Positions 1 to 10,295 are shown, numbered from the stretch's first letter. The stretch: 64,000 nt of DNA from Fibrobacteria bacterium (GCA_015232855.1 JADFYW010000008.1:1-64000); one strand, 5' to 3'. Program-made: numbers and translations. The notes: generated by a model not told the origin, from the sequence alone.

Positions 1-6
1 TATGCT

Positions 7-86
7 TGTCATCGCCCTGCTTGACAGGGCGATCCATCTCAAAATCGATCATTTTTTGGATTGCCCTGTCAAGCAGGGCAATGACA
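7..86. repeat. Palindromic intergenic repeat with 30-bp arms (TGTCATcGCCCTGCTTGACAGGGCgATCCA / TGGATTGCCCTGTCAAGCAGGGCAATGACA)
   Basis: Arms 7-36 and 57-86 are reverse complements with 2 mismatches; the right arm recurs exactly at 12594-12623. Confidence 0.85.
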
Positions 87-207
87 GGAATCGTTTAACA
101 TACAACCAATTTTGAACAATGCTTGTTACCCCCTTGGTTGAGCCCATTTCTGCCCTTTTTTCTATTTTATTCCATCAAATAATCAATTACCCGGAAAAGG
201 AGCGCAT

Positions 208-1899
208 ATGGGTTCTATTTTACTTGCGGTCGGGGCGGCGATCGCATATATCATTGCGTATAATACCTACGGAAAGTTCTTAGCCCGCAAAATTTTCAAT
301 CTGGATGAAACGGCCAGAACACCTGCTGTGGACCTGAACGACAACATGGATTATGTGCCCACTAAAAAAGACGTTCTCTTTGGGCATCATTTTACTTCCA
401 TTGCCGGTACAGGCCCAATTGTAGGACCAGCCATCGGTATTATCTGGGGCTGGGTTCCCGCTCTTATTTGGGTGGTCTTTGGTTCTATTTTAATGGGAGC
501 CGTCCATGATTTTGGCTCCATTGTGATAAGCCTCCGTAATCAGGGGAAAAGCGTTGGGGACATTGCAGCTTCTCTTATCTCTCCTCGTGTACGCCTCATG
601 TTCCTCAGCATAATTTTTATCATCCTTTTAATGGTTATCGCTATTTTCTGCCTGGTTATTTCGGTTTTATTCAAACTCTTCCCACAGGCGGTACTTTCCA
701 TCTGGATGCAAATACCAATTTCTATTTGGCTTGGGCACGTCATTTACACTAAAAAACGTGAGAGTAAACTTTATGTTTGGGGAGCTTTGCTCCTTATGTA
801 CATCTCAGTGATAGCCGGTGCCTGGCTTCCGTTTAGTATTGAGACCATCTTGCCGTTTAATCCGGTTGTGAGCTGGACGGTTATTTTACTTATTTACGCA
901 TTTATTGCTTCAACACTTCCGGTCTGGCGTTTGCTTCAGCCCCGAGATTATATTAACGGGTATCAACTCCTTGTGGCCATGGGTTTGTTGGCGGCAGGAG
1001 TAATCTTTGCTCATCCTGTTATTGTGGCACCGGCGCTTAATTTAAATCCTGAGGGTGCTCCTCCTATTTTTCCTTTTCTCTTTATTACTATTGCGTGCGG
1101 CGCCCTTTCGGGTTTCCATTCGCTGGTGGGTTCGGGTACCACGGCCAAACAAATGAGTAATGAATCCCATGCCAAAGTGATAGGTTATGGCGGTATGCTT
1201 ATGGAGGGGATGCTCGCTATTTTTGCTTTAATTGCTGTGGGGGCAGGTATCGGTTTAGCCGCCGGTCATGGAGAACTCAGTGGCGTCGAGGCCTGGACGA
1301 AACATTATGCAAGCTGGGGCGCGGCCCAGGGGCTTGGCAGTAAAGTATCCGCTTTTGTTACGGGAAGTGCAAATATGTTAACGTTCCTGGGTATCAGTTT
1401 TACGGTGGGCACCGCAATTATGGGAGTGTTTGTCGCAAGTTTTGCCGGAACCACGTTGGACACCGCCACCCGGCTTCAACGATATGTTATTGCAGAATTG
1501 TCTGCCAGCATGAACATCAAATTTTTTACCGGAAAATATGCCGCCACTGGTCTTGCGGTGGTGAGTGCGGGCTTACTTGCCCTCTGGGACGGGGAAGGAA
1601 AGGGCGGATTACTGCTCTGGCCTTTGTTTGGAGCTTCAAACCAGCTCCTTGGAACGCTGGCTCTCCTGGTTATTACGGTTTATCTCGCAAAAAATAAAAA
1701 GCCGGTATTTATTACCCTGATACCTTTTTTGTTTATGCTGGTGGTTACTGGCTGGGCCATGCTTTATCAACTTAAAGGCTTTATAGACAAAGGACAGATT
1801 CATCTGCTTACTATTGATTCCCTAATTATTATACTGGAAGTTTGGATGATAGTAGAAGCAGTGCTTGCCATGCGTAAATATAAAAAAAGTAAATCCTAA
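208..1899 (+). CDS. cstA: Carbon starvation protein CstA family (peptide/pyruvate transporter)
   Basis: 563 aa multi-spanning protein with CstA N-terminal motifs (AYNTYGKFLARKIFNLD, GHHFTSIAGTGPIVGPAIG). Confidence 0.9.
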   Translation: MGSILLAVGAAIAYIIAYNTYGKFLARKIFNLDETARTPAVDLNDNMDYVPTKKDVLFGHHFTSIAGTGPIVGPAIGIIWGWVPALIWVVFGSILMGAVHDFGSIVISLRNQGKSVGDIAASLISPRVRLMFLSIIFIILLMVIAIFCLVISVLFKLFPQAVLSIWMQIPISIWLGHVIYTKKRESKLYVWGALLLMYISVIAGAWLPFSIETILPFNPVVSWTVILLIYAFIASTLPVWRLLQPRDYINGYQLLVAMGLLAAGVIFAHPVIVAPALNLNPEGAPPIFPFLFITIACGALSGFHSLVGSGTTAKQMSNESHAKVIGYGGMLMEGMLAIFALIAVGAGIGLAAGHGELSGVEAWTKHYASWGAAQGLGSKVSAFVTGSANMLTFLGISFTVGTAIMGVFVASFAGTTLDTATRLQRYVIAELSASMNIKFFTGKYAATGLAVVSAGLLALWDGEGKGGLLLWPLFGASNQLLGTLALLVITVYLAKNKKPVFITLIPFLFMLVVTGWAMLYQLKGFIDKGQIHLLTIDSLIIILEVWMIVEAVLAMRKYKKSKS

Positions 1900-2018
1900 T
1901 ATCTAATTTCGAAACCCTAAACCAAGTTTGACTCCGTAATGCAAAAACATGAAGAACAAGTAATTTTTCATACGAAGTCATATGTTATTTAGGATTTAGC
2001 ATTTAGATATTAGGATTT
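1891..2018. repeat. Inverted-repeat (MITE-like) element overlapping the cstA stop codon
   Basis: AAATCCTAATATCTAA (1891-1906) is the exact reverse complement of TTAGATATTAGGATTT (2003-2018). Confidence 0.75.
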
Positions 2019-2057
2019 TGCCATAGTAATTTAGACTTCAAAAAAGAAAATATATAC

Positions 2058-3824
2058 ATGAAACACTTTCATAAAAGCCATGGTCATCATAAACTCAAAC
2101 TCGCGGGCATCAAACGTTCTTTCAAAACCATTGTATTTCCCAGATGGAGGCTTCTTTTACTGGGTCTTTTGCTTATTGTTGTTAATCGTTTTGCCAGTTT
2201 AGTACTGCCTGCAAGTACCAAGTATTTTATCGACCGAGTACTGGCTGAGCACAACATGGAGCTTTTAAAACAGCTCATGATTGGTGTTGGGGCCGCAGTT
2301 TGTATACAAGCGGTAAGTTCCTTTTTTCTTACCCGTCTCTTGAGCGTTGAAGCCTATCATCTTATCTACCAGCTCAGACTTAAAGTACAAAAACATGTTA
2401 TACGTCAACCCATAGCCTATTTTGACAATAACCGCTCCGGGGCCCTGGTTTCCCGTATTATGAACGATGTGGAGGGAATAAGAAACCTGGTTGGCAGAGG
2501 ATTGGTACAACTGGTAGGCGGATTTTTAACAGCGGGTGTGGCTCTGGTTTTACTCTTAAAAATTAACATTTTTTTGACGGCTATTTCTTTTTTGCCCGTT
2601 CTTTTATTCAGTGTGATATCTTTATTTGCCTTTTCCTACTTACGTCCTATCTTCCGGAAACGCAGTGAAATATTAGCCGAAGTTACTGCCCGTCTTACCG
2701 AGTCATTAAATGGGATACGCATAGTCCGGGGGTTTAATGCAGAACGTCGTGAAGAAAAAACCTTTAAAGAAGGGGCAAACAGGCTTTTTACCACCATTCG
2801 TAAAACCCTCACCGCCACCAGTTTTATCGTGAGTGCGGGAATTTTTGTGATTGGTGCCACTTCTTTAACCATTATGGGCCTTGGAGGTATGTTAATCCTC
2901 AAGGGAGAAATGACGGTAGGTGACTTTGTTTCGTTTATTTTTTTGCTGGGGTTTTTAGTGGCCCCTATTTTACAGATAACCAATGTGGGTACCCAGCTGA
3001 CTGAGGCTTTTGCCGGCCTGGACAGAATGGAAGAAGTGTTGACTTTGCCCCTGGAAGGGCAGGAACCTGAACGCATACATAGTCCGCATGCTATTAAAGG
3101 CGCCATTCGTTTTGATCAGGTCTCGTTTTCTTATGAAAAAGGCGAAGAGATTATTCATAACCTGAGTCTTGAAATACTCTCTGGCAGTGTTACCGCTTTG
3201 GTAGGCTCTTCGGGCTCAGGGAAAACAACGATAGCGGGGCTTGCCGCTTCTTTTCTAAAACCCACCAAAGGGATAATTTCCATTGATAATATGGATATAT
3301 CTACCATAAAGCTAGAGTCCTACCGGAGCCGCCTGGGAGTGGTACTCCAGGATGACTTCCTTTTTGAGGGAACCATACGGGAGAACCTTCTGTTTACCCG
3401 GCCAAAGGTAAATGAAGAAACTTTGCTGGCAGCAGTAAAAGCGGCCCATATTGATGAATTTTCTGATGGGTTTGAAAAAGGCCTTGATACCATAATCGGC
3501 GAGCGGGGTGTAAAACTCTCGGGGGGGCAGCGCCAGCGAGTAGCTATTGGCAGGGCTCTAATTGCAGACCCTTCGGTACTGATTTTAGATGAAGCCACCT
3601 CAAGTCTGGACTCAGAAAACGAAATGCTTATTCAGAAAAGTCTCGACTTTTTACTCAAAGGCAGGACCACCATTGTTATTGCTCACCGGTTAAGTACTAT
3701 TAAACGAGCTGACCAGATACTTGTGGTTGAGGGCGGACGCGTTGTTGAAAAGGGGCGACATGAGTTCCTTTTGCAAACAGGCGGCAGGTATCACGAATTG
3801 TATACGTTACAGGCTCGGATTTAG
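2058..3824 (+). CDS. ABC transporter, fused permease-ATPase (MsbA/multidrug exporter type)
   Basis: 588 aa; Walker A GSSGSGKTT, signature LSGGQRQRVAIGRAL, Walker B VLILDEATSSLD. Confidence 0.93.
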   Translation: MKHFHKSHGHHKLKLAGIKRSFKTIVFPRWRLLLLGLLLIVVNRFASLVLPASTKYFIDRVLAEHNMELLKQLMIGVGAAVCIQAVSSFFLTRLLSVEAYHLIYQLRLKVQKHVIRQPIAYFDNNRSGALVSRIMNDVEGIRNLVGRGLVQLVGGFLTAGVALVLLLKINIFLTAISFLPVLLFSVISLFAFSYLRPIFRKRSEILAEVTARLTESLNGIRIVRGFNAERREEKTFKEGANRLFTTIRKTLTATSFIVSAGIFVIGATSLTIMGLGGMLILKGEMTVGDFVSFIFLLGFLVAPILQITNVGTQLTEAFAGLDRMEEVLTLPLEGQEPERIHSPHAIKGAIRFDQVSFSYEKGEEIIHNLSLEILSGSVTALVGSSGSGKTTIAGLAASFLKPTKGIISIDNMDISTIKLESYRSRLGVVLQDDFLFEGTIRENLLFTRPKVNEETLLAAVKAAHIDEFSDGFEKGLDTIIGERGVKLSGGQRQRVAIGRALIADPSVLILDEATSSLDSENEMLIQKSLDFLLKGRTTIVIAHRLSTIKRADQILVVEGGRVVEKGRHEFLLQTGGRYHELYTLQARI

Positions 3825-5215
3825 CAGACACCTTGTTCCTTAAGGAACTCCGCAAATTCCATATCGGTACCCAGGATATGGTCGGTGAGCCAGGAAACCA
3901 GAAAGCCGGAAACGCTGCCTGGAAATATATACTTTTTATCTTTATTTATATCCATTACCTGAGTGGTAAGGTCGTGATGTTTCGCCTTGTGTTCATTTTT
4001 TTTAGGATAAGCATATTTATCCATCAGTGCTTCTTCGTTATTAAAATGGATTACGGTGTAAGCCAAAAGCTTGTCAAAAAGGGGAGCTATCTGTTCTGCT
4101 CCCGTTCCAATTGCAAGGCCAGATTGAAAATCATTGATGATTTGAACAAGGGTCATATGTTCTTCATCAATACTCCCAATTCCTATACTCAATTTATCCG
4201 ACCAGACGAGTAGTTCGGGACTAGTGTCGTCAGATTGTCCTGTGGAACCTTTTGCTTTATCCATTACCAGAATCAACGACTCCCCTTTATTAAGGATAAG
4301 TTCCGGTGCAGGATTGGTGGTGGTTATACTATCACTGTTAAAATAACTTACAGCTGAAACAGCACGGGTTTTTTCCAGTATCTCCTTAACAGAAGCGGAA
4401 GAAGAATTGTAATGTTTGTATACCTTAAAAAAGAAACCATGCACATCCCACTCTGAACTTTCTTCCGTTTCTTCAATAAATTTCTCATGTTTTTGTGCAA
4501 TGAGACGTGCAATTTGTTCTCCTCCCAGGCGAAGGGGATAGACAATGGTATTTGCCCCGGCACGAAGCAGACGTTTTTCAATTTCAGGTCCGCTCCCCTG
4601 GGCAATGATGTTTATAGAAGCGTTAAGCTCCCGGGCAGCCATGGAGATAAAGAGTGATGTAGAATCATCGGGTATACTGACCACCACGCCCAGAGCATTT
4701 TCGATGCCTGCATCAATAAGGACCGCGTCCCGGGTGGCGTCTCCTTCAACCGTTGGAAATCCTCGCTCTTCGGCTAAAGCCACATTAACTTTGTCTGATT
4801 CTATAACCACAAACGGAATATCTCTTTCATGGAGTTTTAAGCAGATGGTTCCACCTGTCCTCCCATGGCCACAGACAATATAGTGTTCTTTCATATGTTT
4901 TATTCGGCGTCCCATCTTACGTCTCCCATATATACCTGTTAATTCACCTTCAATAATAATACGGACCAGTTGGGTTGCAAAAGAAGCTGCTACACCTAAT
5001 CCAAGAAAAATAATGACGATACTTAAAATGCGCCCGGCAGTGGACATTTCCCGAATTTCGCCATAACCCACAGTGGTGATACTAATTGCTACCATGTAGA
5101 AGGAATCAAATAGTGTCCAGTTATCTTCTATAAAATAATACCCAAGGGTTCCAAAAACGAATATGGCGAGTACCGCAATTGAAATTTGAGCAAGGTTTTT
5201 TACGTAATTGTCCAT
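3821..5215 (-). CDS. Two-TM potassium channel with RCK (TrkA-N/C) region and C-terminal bacteriohemerythrin domain
   Basis: TTVGYGE selectivity filter; Rossmann motif YIVCGHGRTGG; C-terminal hemerythrin ligand pattern EEHM...HFNNEE...HKAKHH...HILGTD. Confidence 0.9.
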   Translation of the reverse strand: MDNYVKNLAQISIAVLAIFVFGTLGYYFIEDNWTLFDSFYMVAISITTVGYGEIREMSTAGRILSIVIIFLGLGVAASFATQLVRIIIEGELTGIYGRRKMGRRIKHMKEHYIVCGHGRTGGTICLKLHERDIPFVVIESDKVNVALAEERGFPTVEGDATRDAVLIDAGIENALGVVVSIPDDSTSLFISMAARELNASINIIAQGSGPEIEKRLLRAGANTIVYPLRLGGEQIARLIAQKHEKFIEETEESSEWDVHGFFFKVYKHYNSSSASVKEILEKTRAVSAVSYFNSDSITTTNPAPELILNKGESLILVMDKAKGSTGQSDDTSPELLVWSDKLSIGIGSIDEEHMTLVQIINDFQSGLAIGTGAEQIAPLFDKLLAYTVIHFNNEEALMDKYAYPKKNEHKAKHHDLTTQVMDINKDKKYIFPGSVSGFLVSWLTDHILGTDMEFAEFLKEQGVC

Positions 5216-5408
5216 AATCAGTATTTGGTCCCACAGAAGTCAGGTTTGACTTTTTGTTTTTTACCAGTCTCTTAAAACCGTATGACTCTCAATTTTACTA
5301 ATTACACCAGAGGTGTAACAAGCTGTTTTGTAGTGCTCTTTATTTTCATATTACGTATTTTACCTTAAAAAGTAAACTGGAAAGAGATTCCGGGAAAGTA
5401 GAGATGAA

Positions 5409-6071
5409 ATGAGATCGTATATTATGATAGTGAAGTTGGTTTTTATAATGGCCCTACTATTTTCAATGAATAGTTGTTTGAAAGACAGCCCGGTAAGTGA
5501 AGAAGTGAGTGACGCGCAAAAAGTTACCGCATTAAAAAAGGTCACCCTTAGTTTTGATAGTCTCGGGTTTGAGATAGGAATGCCGGCAGGGGCCCTTTCC
5601 GGAAAATCCTTTTCTGAGTTAAGGACAGCTGACTCGGCGTTGTATAGTGACAAAAGTAATTATACCATTACCTTTACCCTGAATATGACGGCTGACAACA
5701 GCGACAAAGACGCGCGAGACGCAAAATTTGATGGTATACTCGTAGAAATGGTTTTGGATACGATATCATTATCACCTGTTGATATGGAGGCTACTGAGTT
5801 TGAGGTGGCCAGGGGGGAATCCCAACCAGTTGCAGTAGTAGGTGATATTAACGGAGAAACCCACGGCCCTTCCATGAAGTATATTTTCCGCAGGACCGTT
5901 GATGGGAAAGACCTGGCAACAACACTATCCCTTTTTCTTAAGTACCAGGTCGGCGTATTGGCAGGAGATGTTGCCTTGCCTGACATTAAGAAAGACATTC
6001 CCACCAGAGCAACCCCGGAAATGAAGTCCTTCCTTTCCGGGTTACTTGATTCTGGAGTGTTGGACGGGTAA
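5409..6071 (+). CDS. Hypothetical lipoprotein
   Basis: Signal peptide with lipobox (FSMNSC); clean 220 aa ORF; no family recognised. Confidence 0.6.
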   Translation: MRSYIMIVKLVFIMALLFSMNSCLKDSPVSEEVSDAQKVTALKKVTLSFDSLGFEIGMPAGALSGKSFSELRTADSALYSDKSNYTITFTLNMTADNSDKDARDAKFDGILVEMVLDTISLSPVDMEATEFEVARGESQPVAVVGDINGETHGPSMKYIFRRTVDGKDLATTLSLFLKYQVGVLAGDVALPDIKKDIPTRATPEMKSFLSGLLDSGVLDG

Positions 6072-6229
6072 CAATATTTTATCAATGAAACGCCGCCAGT
6101 AAACTGGATACCTCTAGAAAAATACACTAATCAAAAAGGAGTTAATTCAACCCTAGAATTTTTGCCTTCTAAAGGTTCATTTTTTTGTTCATTATATTAA
6201 TAAGCAAATAATTTCCCGTGACTTTGCAC

Positions 6230-6943
6230 TTATTTTTCGATTTCAATCTTATCAGAATAATACCATTCGAACATGTCCCGGCGAAGTTTGGCCATATAGG
6301 TTTTCTTTTCCATTTTACGTTTCAGGTTATAAAAAACAACTCCTTCCGCCATTTTATTTTCACCTTTATGGATCTTAAGGTAGAACAGAGAAAAAAGATA
6401 ATCTTTAAACCATGCACTCCAGTTCTCAAAATTGCGTTCATGTTCATGAAAAGATTTGTACCGGAGATGCTTAATGGCTTTGCTGAACGGATACCAGAGA
6501 TGATAGTCGAGTTTATAGGGGTTTCCTTGCAGTTTTGGGCCTATTACTTCTCCGGCCTGTTCACCATTGGCTTCCACATACCCCTTATCAATTGCCCGGA
6601 ACACCCCCTCTATTAAAAAGACCTTTCCTTTTAAAACTTGAAGTGGATCAATTACGTTTTTGCGGTTCTGAAAGGCCACCAGACGGCCATTTTCTGTTTT
6701 TAGTTTACAATTGCTTCCGTCAAGTTTTTCAGTACAGATAGTGTCCTCATCTTCAAAAACCCATTCATATCCCGGGTTTATTTCATCGGTTACCAGGTAG
6801 ACCTTCGGCTCCCTTAATTGCAGGCTACGCCCGTATTTCCGCCATTGATCCTTGTTAACTTTGTAGGTCTTACGGATATACGGACATTCTATTTTAGGAA
6901 AATCGCTAAGTATAGGTTGTTCAGACATAAGAAACCTCCTCAT
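6230..6943 (-). CDS. ATP-dependent RNA ligase family protein (nucleotidyltransferase fold)
   Basis: Motif I CTEKLDGSNCKL (KxDGxN), motif IV-like AEGVVFYN, motif V-like MAKLRRDMFEWY. Confidence 0.75.
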   Translation of the reverse strand: MRRFLMSEQPILSDFPKIECPYIRKTYKVNKDQWRKYGRSLQLREPKVYLVTDEINPGYEWVFEDEDTICTEKLDGSNCKLKTENGRLVAFQNRKNVIDPLQVLKGKVFLIEGVFRAIDKGYVEANGEQAGEVIGPKLQGNPYKLDYHLWYPFSKAIKHLRYKSFHEHERNFENWSAWFKDYLFSLFYLKIHKGENKMAEGVVFYNLKRKMEKKTYMAKLRRDMFEWYYSDKIEIEK

Positions 6944-7048
6944 TTCTAATATATATTTTTACACATTAGAAAAATCACTCATATTATTCTGGATATCAGT
7001 CCTTAAAAATTATTTGGGGGCGACTCTGTGCGATATTTTTTTAACAAC

Positions 7049-7828
7049 TCAACAGCTGGCCGCCAAAAGCATTTTATGGACCATCGGTTCTATTACCGCG
7101 GTGTATGGTTCCGGGTTCTTGGCCCATATACCTCGCATGATGTTTACCGAATGCTCAGGCAGGGGATAAAGATTTTCGGAGCTTTTATGAGTATAGGGCA
7201 ACTCCAGGGTGACCATGCTAGGTCGGTTCGTTTTGTTATATTTTAAATCATAGCCGCACCAACTGCCAAGAGAGCCCGGAGGATTGTCGGAGGTTCCTGT
7301 GTGGGGGTCACGTTGTTTATAACGAAAAAAAGCCCGTTCAGATGGTGAAAGGCTCGAAAACATCTTTTGAGCCAGAGGAAAACTCTGTTTTCCGTCGGCG
7401 TCAATTTCAGATAAGGCCCAGTGCAGACTGATTATCCGGGACGGTTCATTGTTCCTGATAAAATCGTAAATGGATTTTGATTCAGGTTCAGACAGCGGGG
7501 CAGTTCCCGGGTTCTCTTCACTATGGGACGTCCATTTAAAAGGAAAGTTCCTGTTTATATCCACCCCTCGCGCATTATACCGGGAGTTTTTTTCATAGGC
7601 ATCTGGACTTAACAAAGGAATAATGCATACCGGGTTTGTGAGCTGGCCAGATTCCAAAAACCGTTTATGAAAGTTCTGAAGGAATTTTACACTTGCCCGT
7701 TCATCCCCGTGAGTACCACCAATAAGTAAAGTGTGGCCGGTTGGGGCCTTATGAATGAAATCAAAATTTGCATAGGCAGTTATTTCACGGTGCTGTAAAG
7801 ATTGGCCGATAACTTGGGAGTATACCAT
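7049..7828 (-). CDS. M14-family zinc carboxypeptidase, murein peptide amidase A (MpaA)-like
   Basis: GGTHGDE zinc motif, NARGVDINRNFP, ISLHWAL, VTLELPY; divergent from a dipeptide epimerase gene. Confidence 0.8.
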   Translation of the reverse strand: MVYSQVIGQSLQHREITAYANFDFIHKAPTGHTLLIGGTHGDERASVKFLQNFHKRFLESGQLTNPVCIIPLLSPDAYEKNSRYNARGVDINRNFPFKWTSHSEENPGTAPLSEPESKSIYDFIRNNEPSRIISLHWALSEIDADGKQSFPLAQKMFSSLSPSERAFFRYKQRDPHTGTSDNPPGSLGSWCGYDLKYNKTNRPSMVTLELPYTHKSSENLYPLPEHSVNIMRGIWAKNPEPYTAVIEPMVHKMLLAASC

Positions 7829-7897
7829 AAGACAAAAACAAAGATATGTTTCTCAGCCGATTGAATCCACATTTTTGATATCAAGACTCCCAACTAA

Positions 7898-8950
7898 ATG
7901 TATTTTTTGGATATGGATATGCGTGTTTTCACCCAGGAACTTGAGCCCAAAGTACCCTTCCGGATAGCACGGGGAACAAAGCATTATGTAGAGAATGTTT
8001 TTGTTGAATTACGGCATGCAGGTATCACCGCCTACGGCGAGGCATCTCCCAACCGGTTTTACGGAGAAACGGCAAAGCAAGTCAAAGAAAAACTTGGGTC
8101 TGTTAAATCTGCTCTCTCTAATCTTTCCATCAATTCCCCGACTGATATAAAAGACCACTGGAAGGCATCCTGGGAATACCTGGCTCCTTCCCGGGCAGCT
8201 CAATGTGCACTTGACCTTGCTCTTTGGGACTTGCTGGGAAAAAAAAAGGATGAAAGTGTTTCCCGGTTACTCTGGAACGAGCCGGCACATGCTCTTACCA
8301 CATCGTGCACTTTGGGTATCTGTGAAGAAAATGAATGGCCCGCACGAATTGCTGAGATAAAAGACTTTCCTATTATAAAAATTAAAATGGGGAGTCCGTC
8401 AGACTTCCCGTTCCTGGAATATATCCGTTCACAAACAAACGCAAGACTCTGGGTGGATGCAAACTGTGCCTGGCAAGCAGAGGAAATATCAGAGGTTCTC
8501 AGACAACTTCACGCCCAAAATGTGGAGATGGTAGAACAACCACTGCCACCGGCGGAAGATAATGCAATGTCGGCAATTTTACAACTCTCACCTCTACCCG
8601 TGATTGCAGATGAGAGCTGTAAAATTATTTCAGATGTGGAAGGGCTTCATGGCCGGTTTTCAGGCATAAACATAAAACTGGTAAAATGCGGGGGAATCAC
8701 TCCAGCTCTTGAAATGATTAAACTGGCCCGTAGGGCGGGTCTTCAGGTCATGACGGGTTGCATGTTAGAAACAAATTTGCTGATAGCTGCCGGGCTGGCG
8801 ATAGCTCAAAAAGCAGATTATGTTGACCTTGATGGAAGTTGGCTTTTAAAAGAAAGTTTGTTTGAGGGTGTTGTATTTAATAAAGGGGAGTTATCCCTAT
8901 GTAACCGTAGTGGCCTGGGAGTGAGTACAACGGGGATGTATGATAACTAG
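7898..8950 (+). CDS. Enolase-superfamily dipeptide epimerase (L-Ala-D/L-Glu epimerase-like)
   Basis: KIKMG, WVDANCAW, MVEQPLP, IADESC motifs of the MLE/AEE subgroup; neighbour of an MpaA-like gene. Confidence 0.85.
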   Translation: MYFLDMDMRVFTQELEPKVPFRIARGTKHYVENVFVELRHAGITAYGEASPNRFYGETAKQVKEKLGSVKSALSNLSINSPTDIKDHWKASWEYLAPSRAAQCALDLALWDLLGKKKDESVSRLLWNEPAHALTTSCTLGICEENEWPARIAEIKDFPIIKIKMGSPSDFPFLEYIRSQTNARLWVDANCAWQAEEISEVLRQLHAQNVEMVEQPLPPAEDNAMSAILQLSPLPVIADESCKIISDVEGLHGRFSGINIKLVKCGGITPALEMIKLARRAGLQVMTGCMLETNLLIAAGLAIAQKADYVDLDGSWLLKESLFEGVVFNKGELSLCNRSGLGVSTTGMYDN

Positions 8951-9199
8951 ATTCTGTTCAAAACCAACCCCTTTCACCGCAAAGTCGCAAAGGACGCAAA
9001 GTTTACGCAAAGAAGAAAGGGAAGTTATTTTTTTAATCACATACATATCAATAGGTTACATTACAATTTATTTTTAATACCCTTTGCGAAACCTCTGCGG
9101 TCACCTTTCCAGCAGTCCTGCTTTCGGTGACACTCTCCGCATCGTGCGGATCGTTCTTTGCGCCTTTGCGGTGAGTTTTTTACTTTTGAACAGAATCTA
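8948..9199. repeat. Inverted-repeat element carrying 'tcaccgcaaag.cgcaaagg' motifs
   Basis: 16-bp perfect terminal arms TAGATTCTGTTCAAAA (8948-8963) / TTTTGAACAGAATCTA (9184-9199); internal matches to the copy at 23685-23750. Confidence 0.8.
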
Positions 9200-9222
9200 A
9201 CTAGAGAATTACGCTAGGTTTA

Positions 9223-9834
9223 TTATTTTTTCCCAAATTTAATAATAAGGTTTATGGATGTGGTTGAAAACCCATTCCCAAAAAAAGTAAATTCCCAATC
9301 CGCTGATTTTTTGTTCCACTCTTTGCTCAGAGTTCGTAAATGATAGTTTCCCTCAAACCCAAAAAAGCCCAGGATGCTGATTCTTTTAAATAATTCCAGT
9401 TCGGGTCTTAATCCAATTTTCCAGCCAATAGCAGATTCATTGGTATTCTTCACATAACTGTTAAGGGTGTCTATGTGACCATTCTCAATCTCTACTTCGA
9501 GATTCTTCGTTTTAATGAATTGATAATTCATGGCAATGAACGGATTAATATAAAAGGCCGTCTTTTCCCCAGTGTAAACCATTTTTTCAAATAATAAGTT
9601 GGCCTGGCAATAATAACTTGCACTTTCAGAATTACGTTCTGAATAATCAAGCAATTGATATTGATAAAGAGAAGGGCGTTCAGAAAGAGATACCATACAA
9701 TTCAAACCAAGAATAACTTTTTGAGATGGCTGAAACTCAACAAGTATTCCTTCACTTGTTCCCAACCATCCAATCCCAACATAACTGAAAGATAAAGAAC
9801 ACATCATAGTTATGAGTATAAAATATTTGTACAT
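9223..9834 (-). CDS. Hypothetical exported outer-membrane-like protein
   Basis: Signal peptide, alternating beta-strand pattern, C-terminal LIIKFGKK. Confidence 0.55.
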   Translation of the reverse strand: MYKYFILITMMCSLSFSYVGIGWLGTSEGILVEFQPSQKVILGLNCMVSLSERPSLYQYQLLDYSERNSESASYYCQANLLFEKMVYTGEKTAFYINPFIAMNYQFIKTKNLEVEIENGHIDTLNSYVKNTNESAIGWKIGLRPELELFKRISILGFFGFEGNYHLRTLSKEWNKKSADWEFTFFGNGFSTTSINLIIKFGKK

Positions 9835-9842
9835 AGCTAACC

Positions 9843-10295
9843 TTATTTTAGAGTTTTCCTGGGACCGTCTATAACATAATTCGGATAATTATGGATTTCA
9901 GAAACAGACCATGAATCGGAAATAAGAATATTGATGTTTGGCTTAAAGTCAATTAATCTTGTATAAAAATTATTGGAATATATTTGAAGTGTTTTACTGG
10001 TGTCAGAATATACCACAATGTTTATGTATACATAAGAGTCCATTATTGTAGTTTTACTCGTATTAGTCAGCTTACCCGTAAAGTAAATCCTGGGCGTTGA
10101 ATTTGTATCAACATAGAGCGTATCAAAGGTGAGCACTACCGAGTCATTAATAAGAGTATTAACTGATTGAGACGACATATTTGGACTTATTATTGCGTCC
10201 AATTCATCATCTGATGGATTAGTGAAATCAGTTGGAAAATTATCGGTTCCACATCCGATTAATAATAAGATAAACAGGCAAATTAATTTCTTCAT
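9843..10295 (-). CDS. Hypothetical lipoprotein
   Basis: MKKLICLFILLLIGCG lipobox; 8 bp upstream of the next minus-strand gene. Confidence 0.55.
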   Translation of the reverse strand: MKKLICLFILLLIGCGTDNFPTDFTNPSDDELDAIISPNMSSQSVNTLINDSVVLTFDTLYVDTNSTPRIYFTGKLTNTSKTTIMDSYVYINIVVYSDTSKTLQIYSNNFYTRLIDFKPNINILISDSWSVSEIHNYPNYVIDGPRKTLK

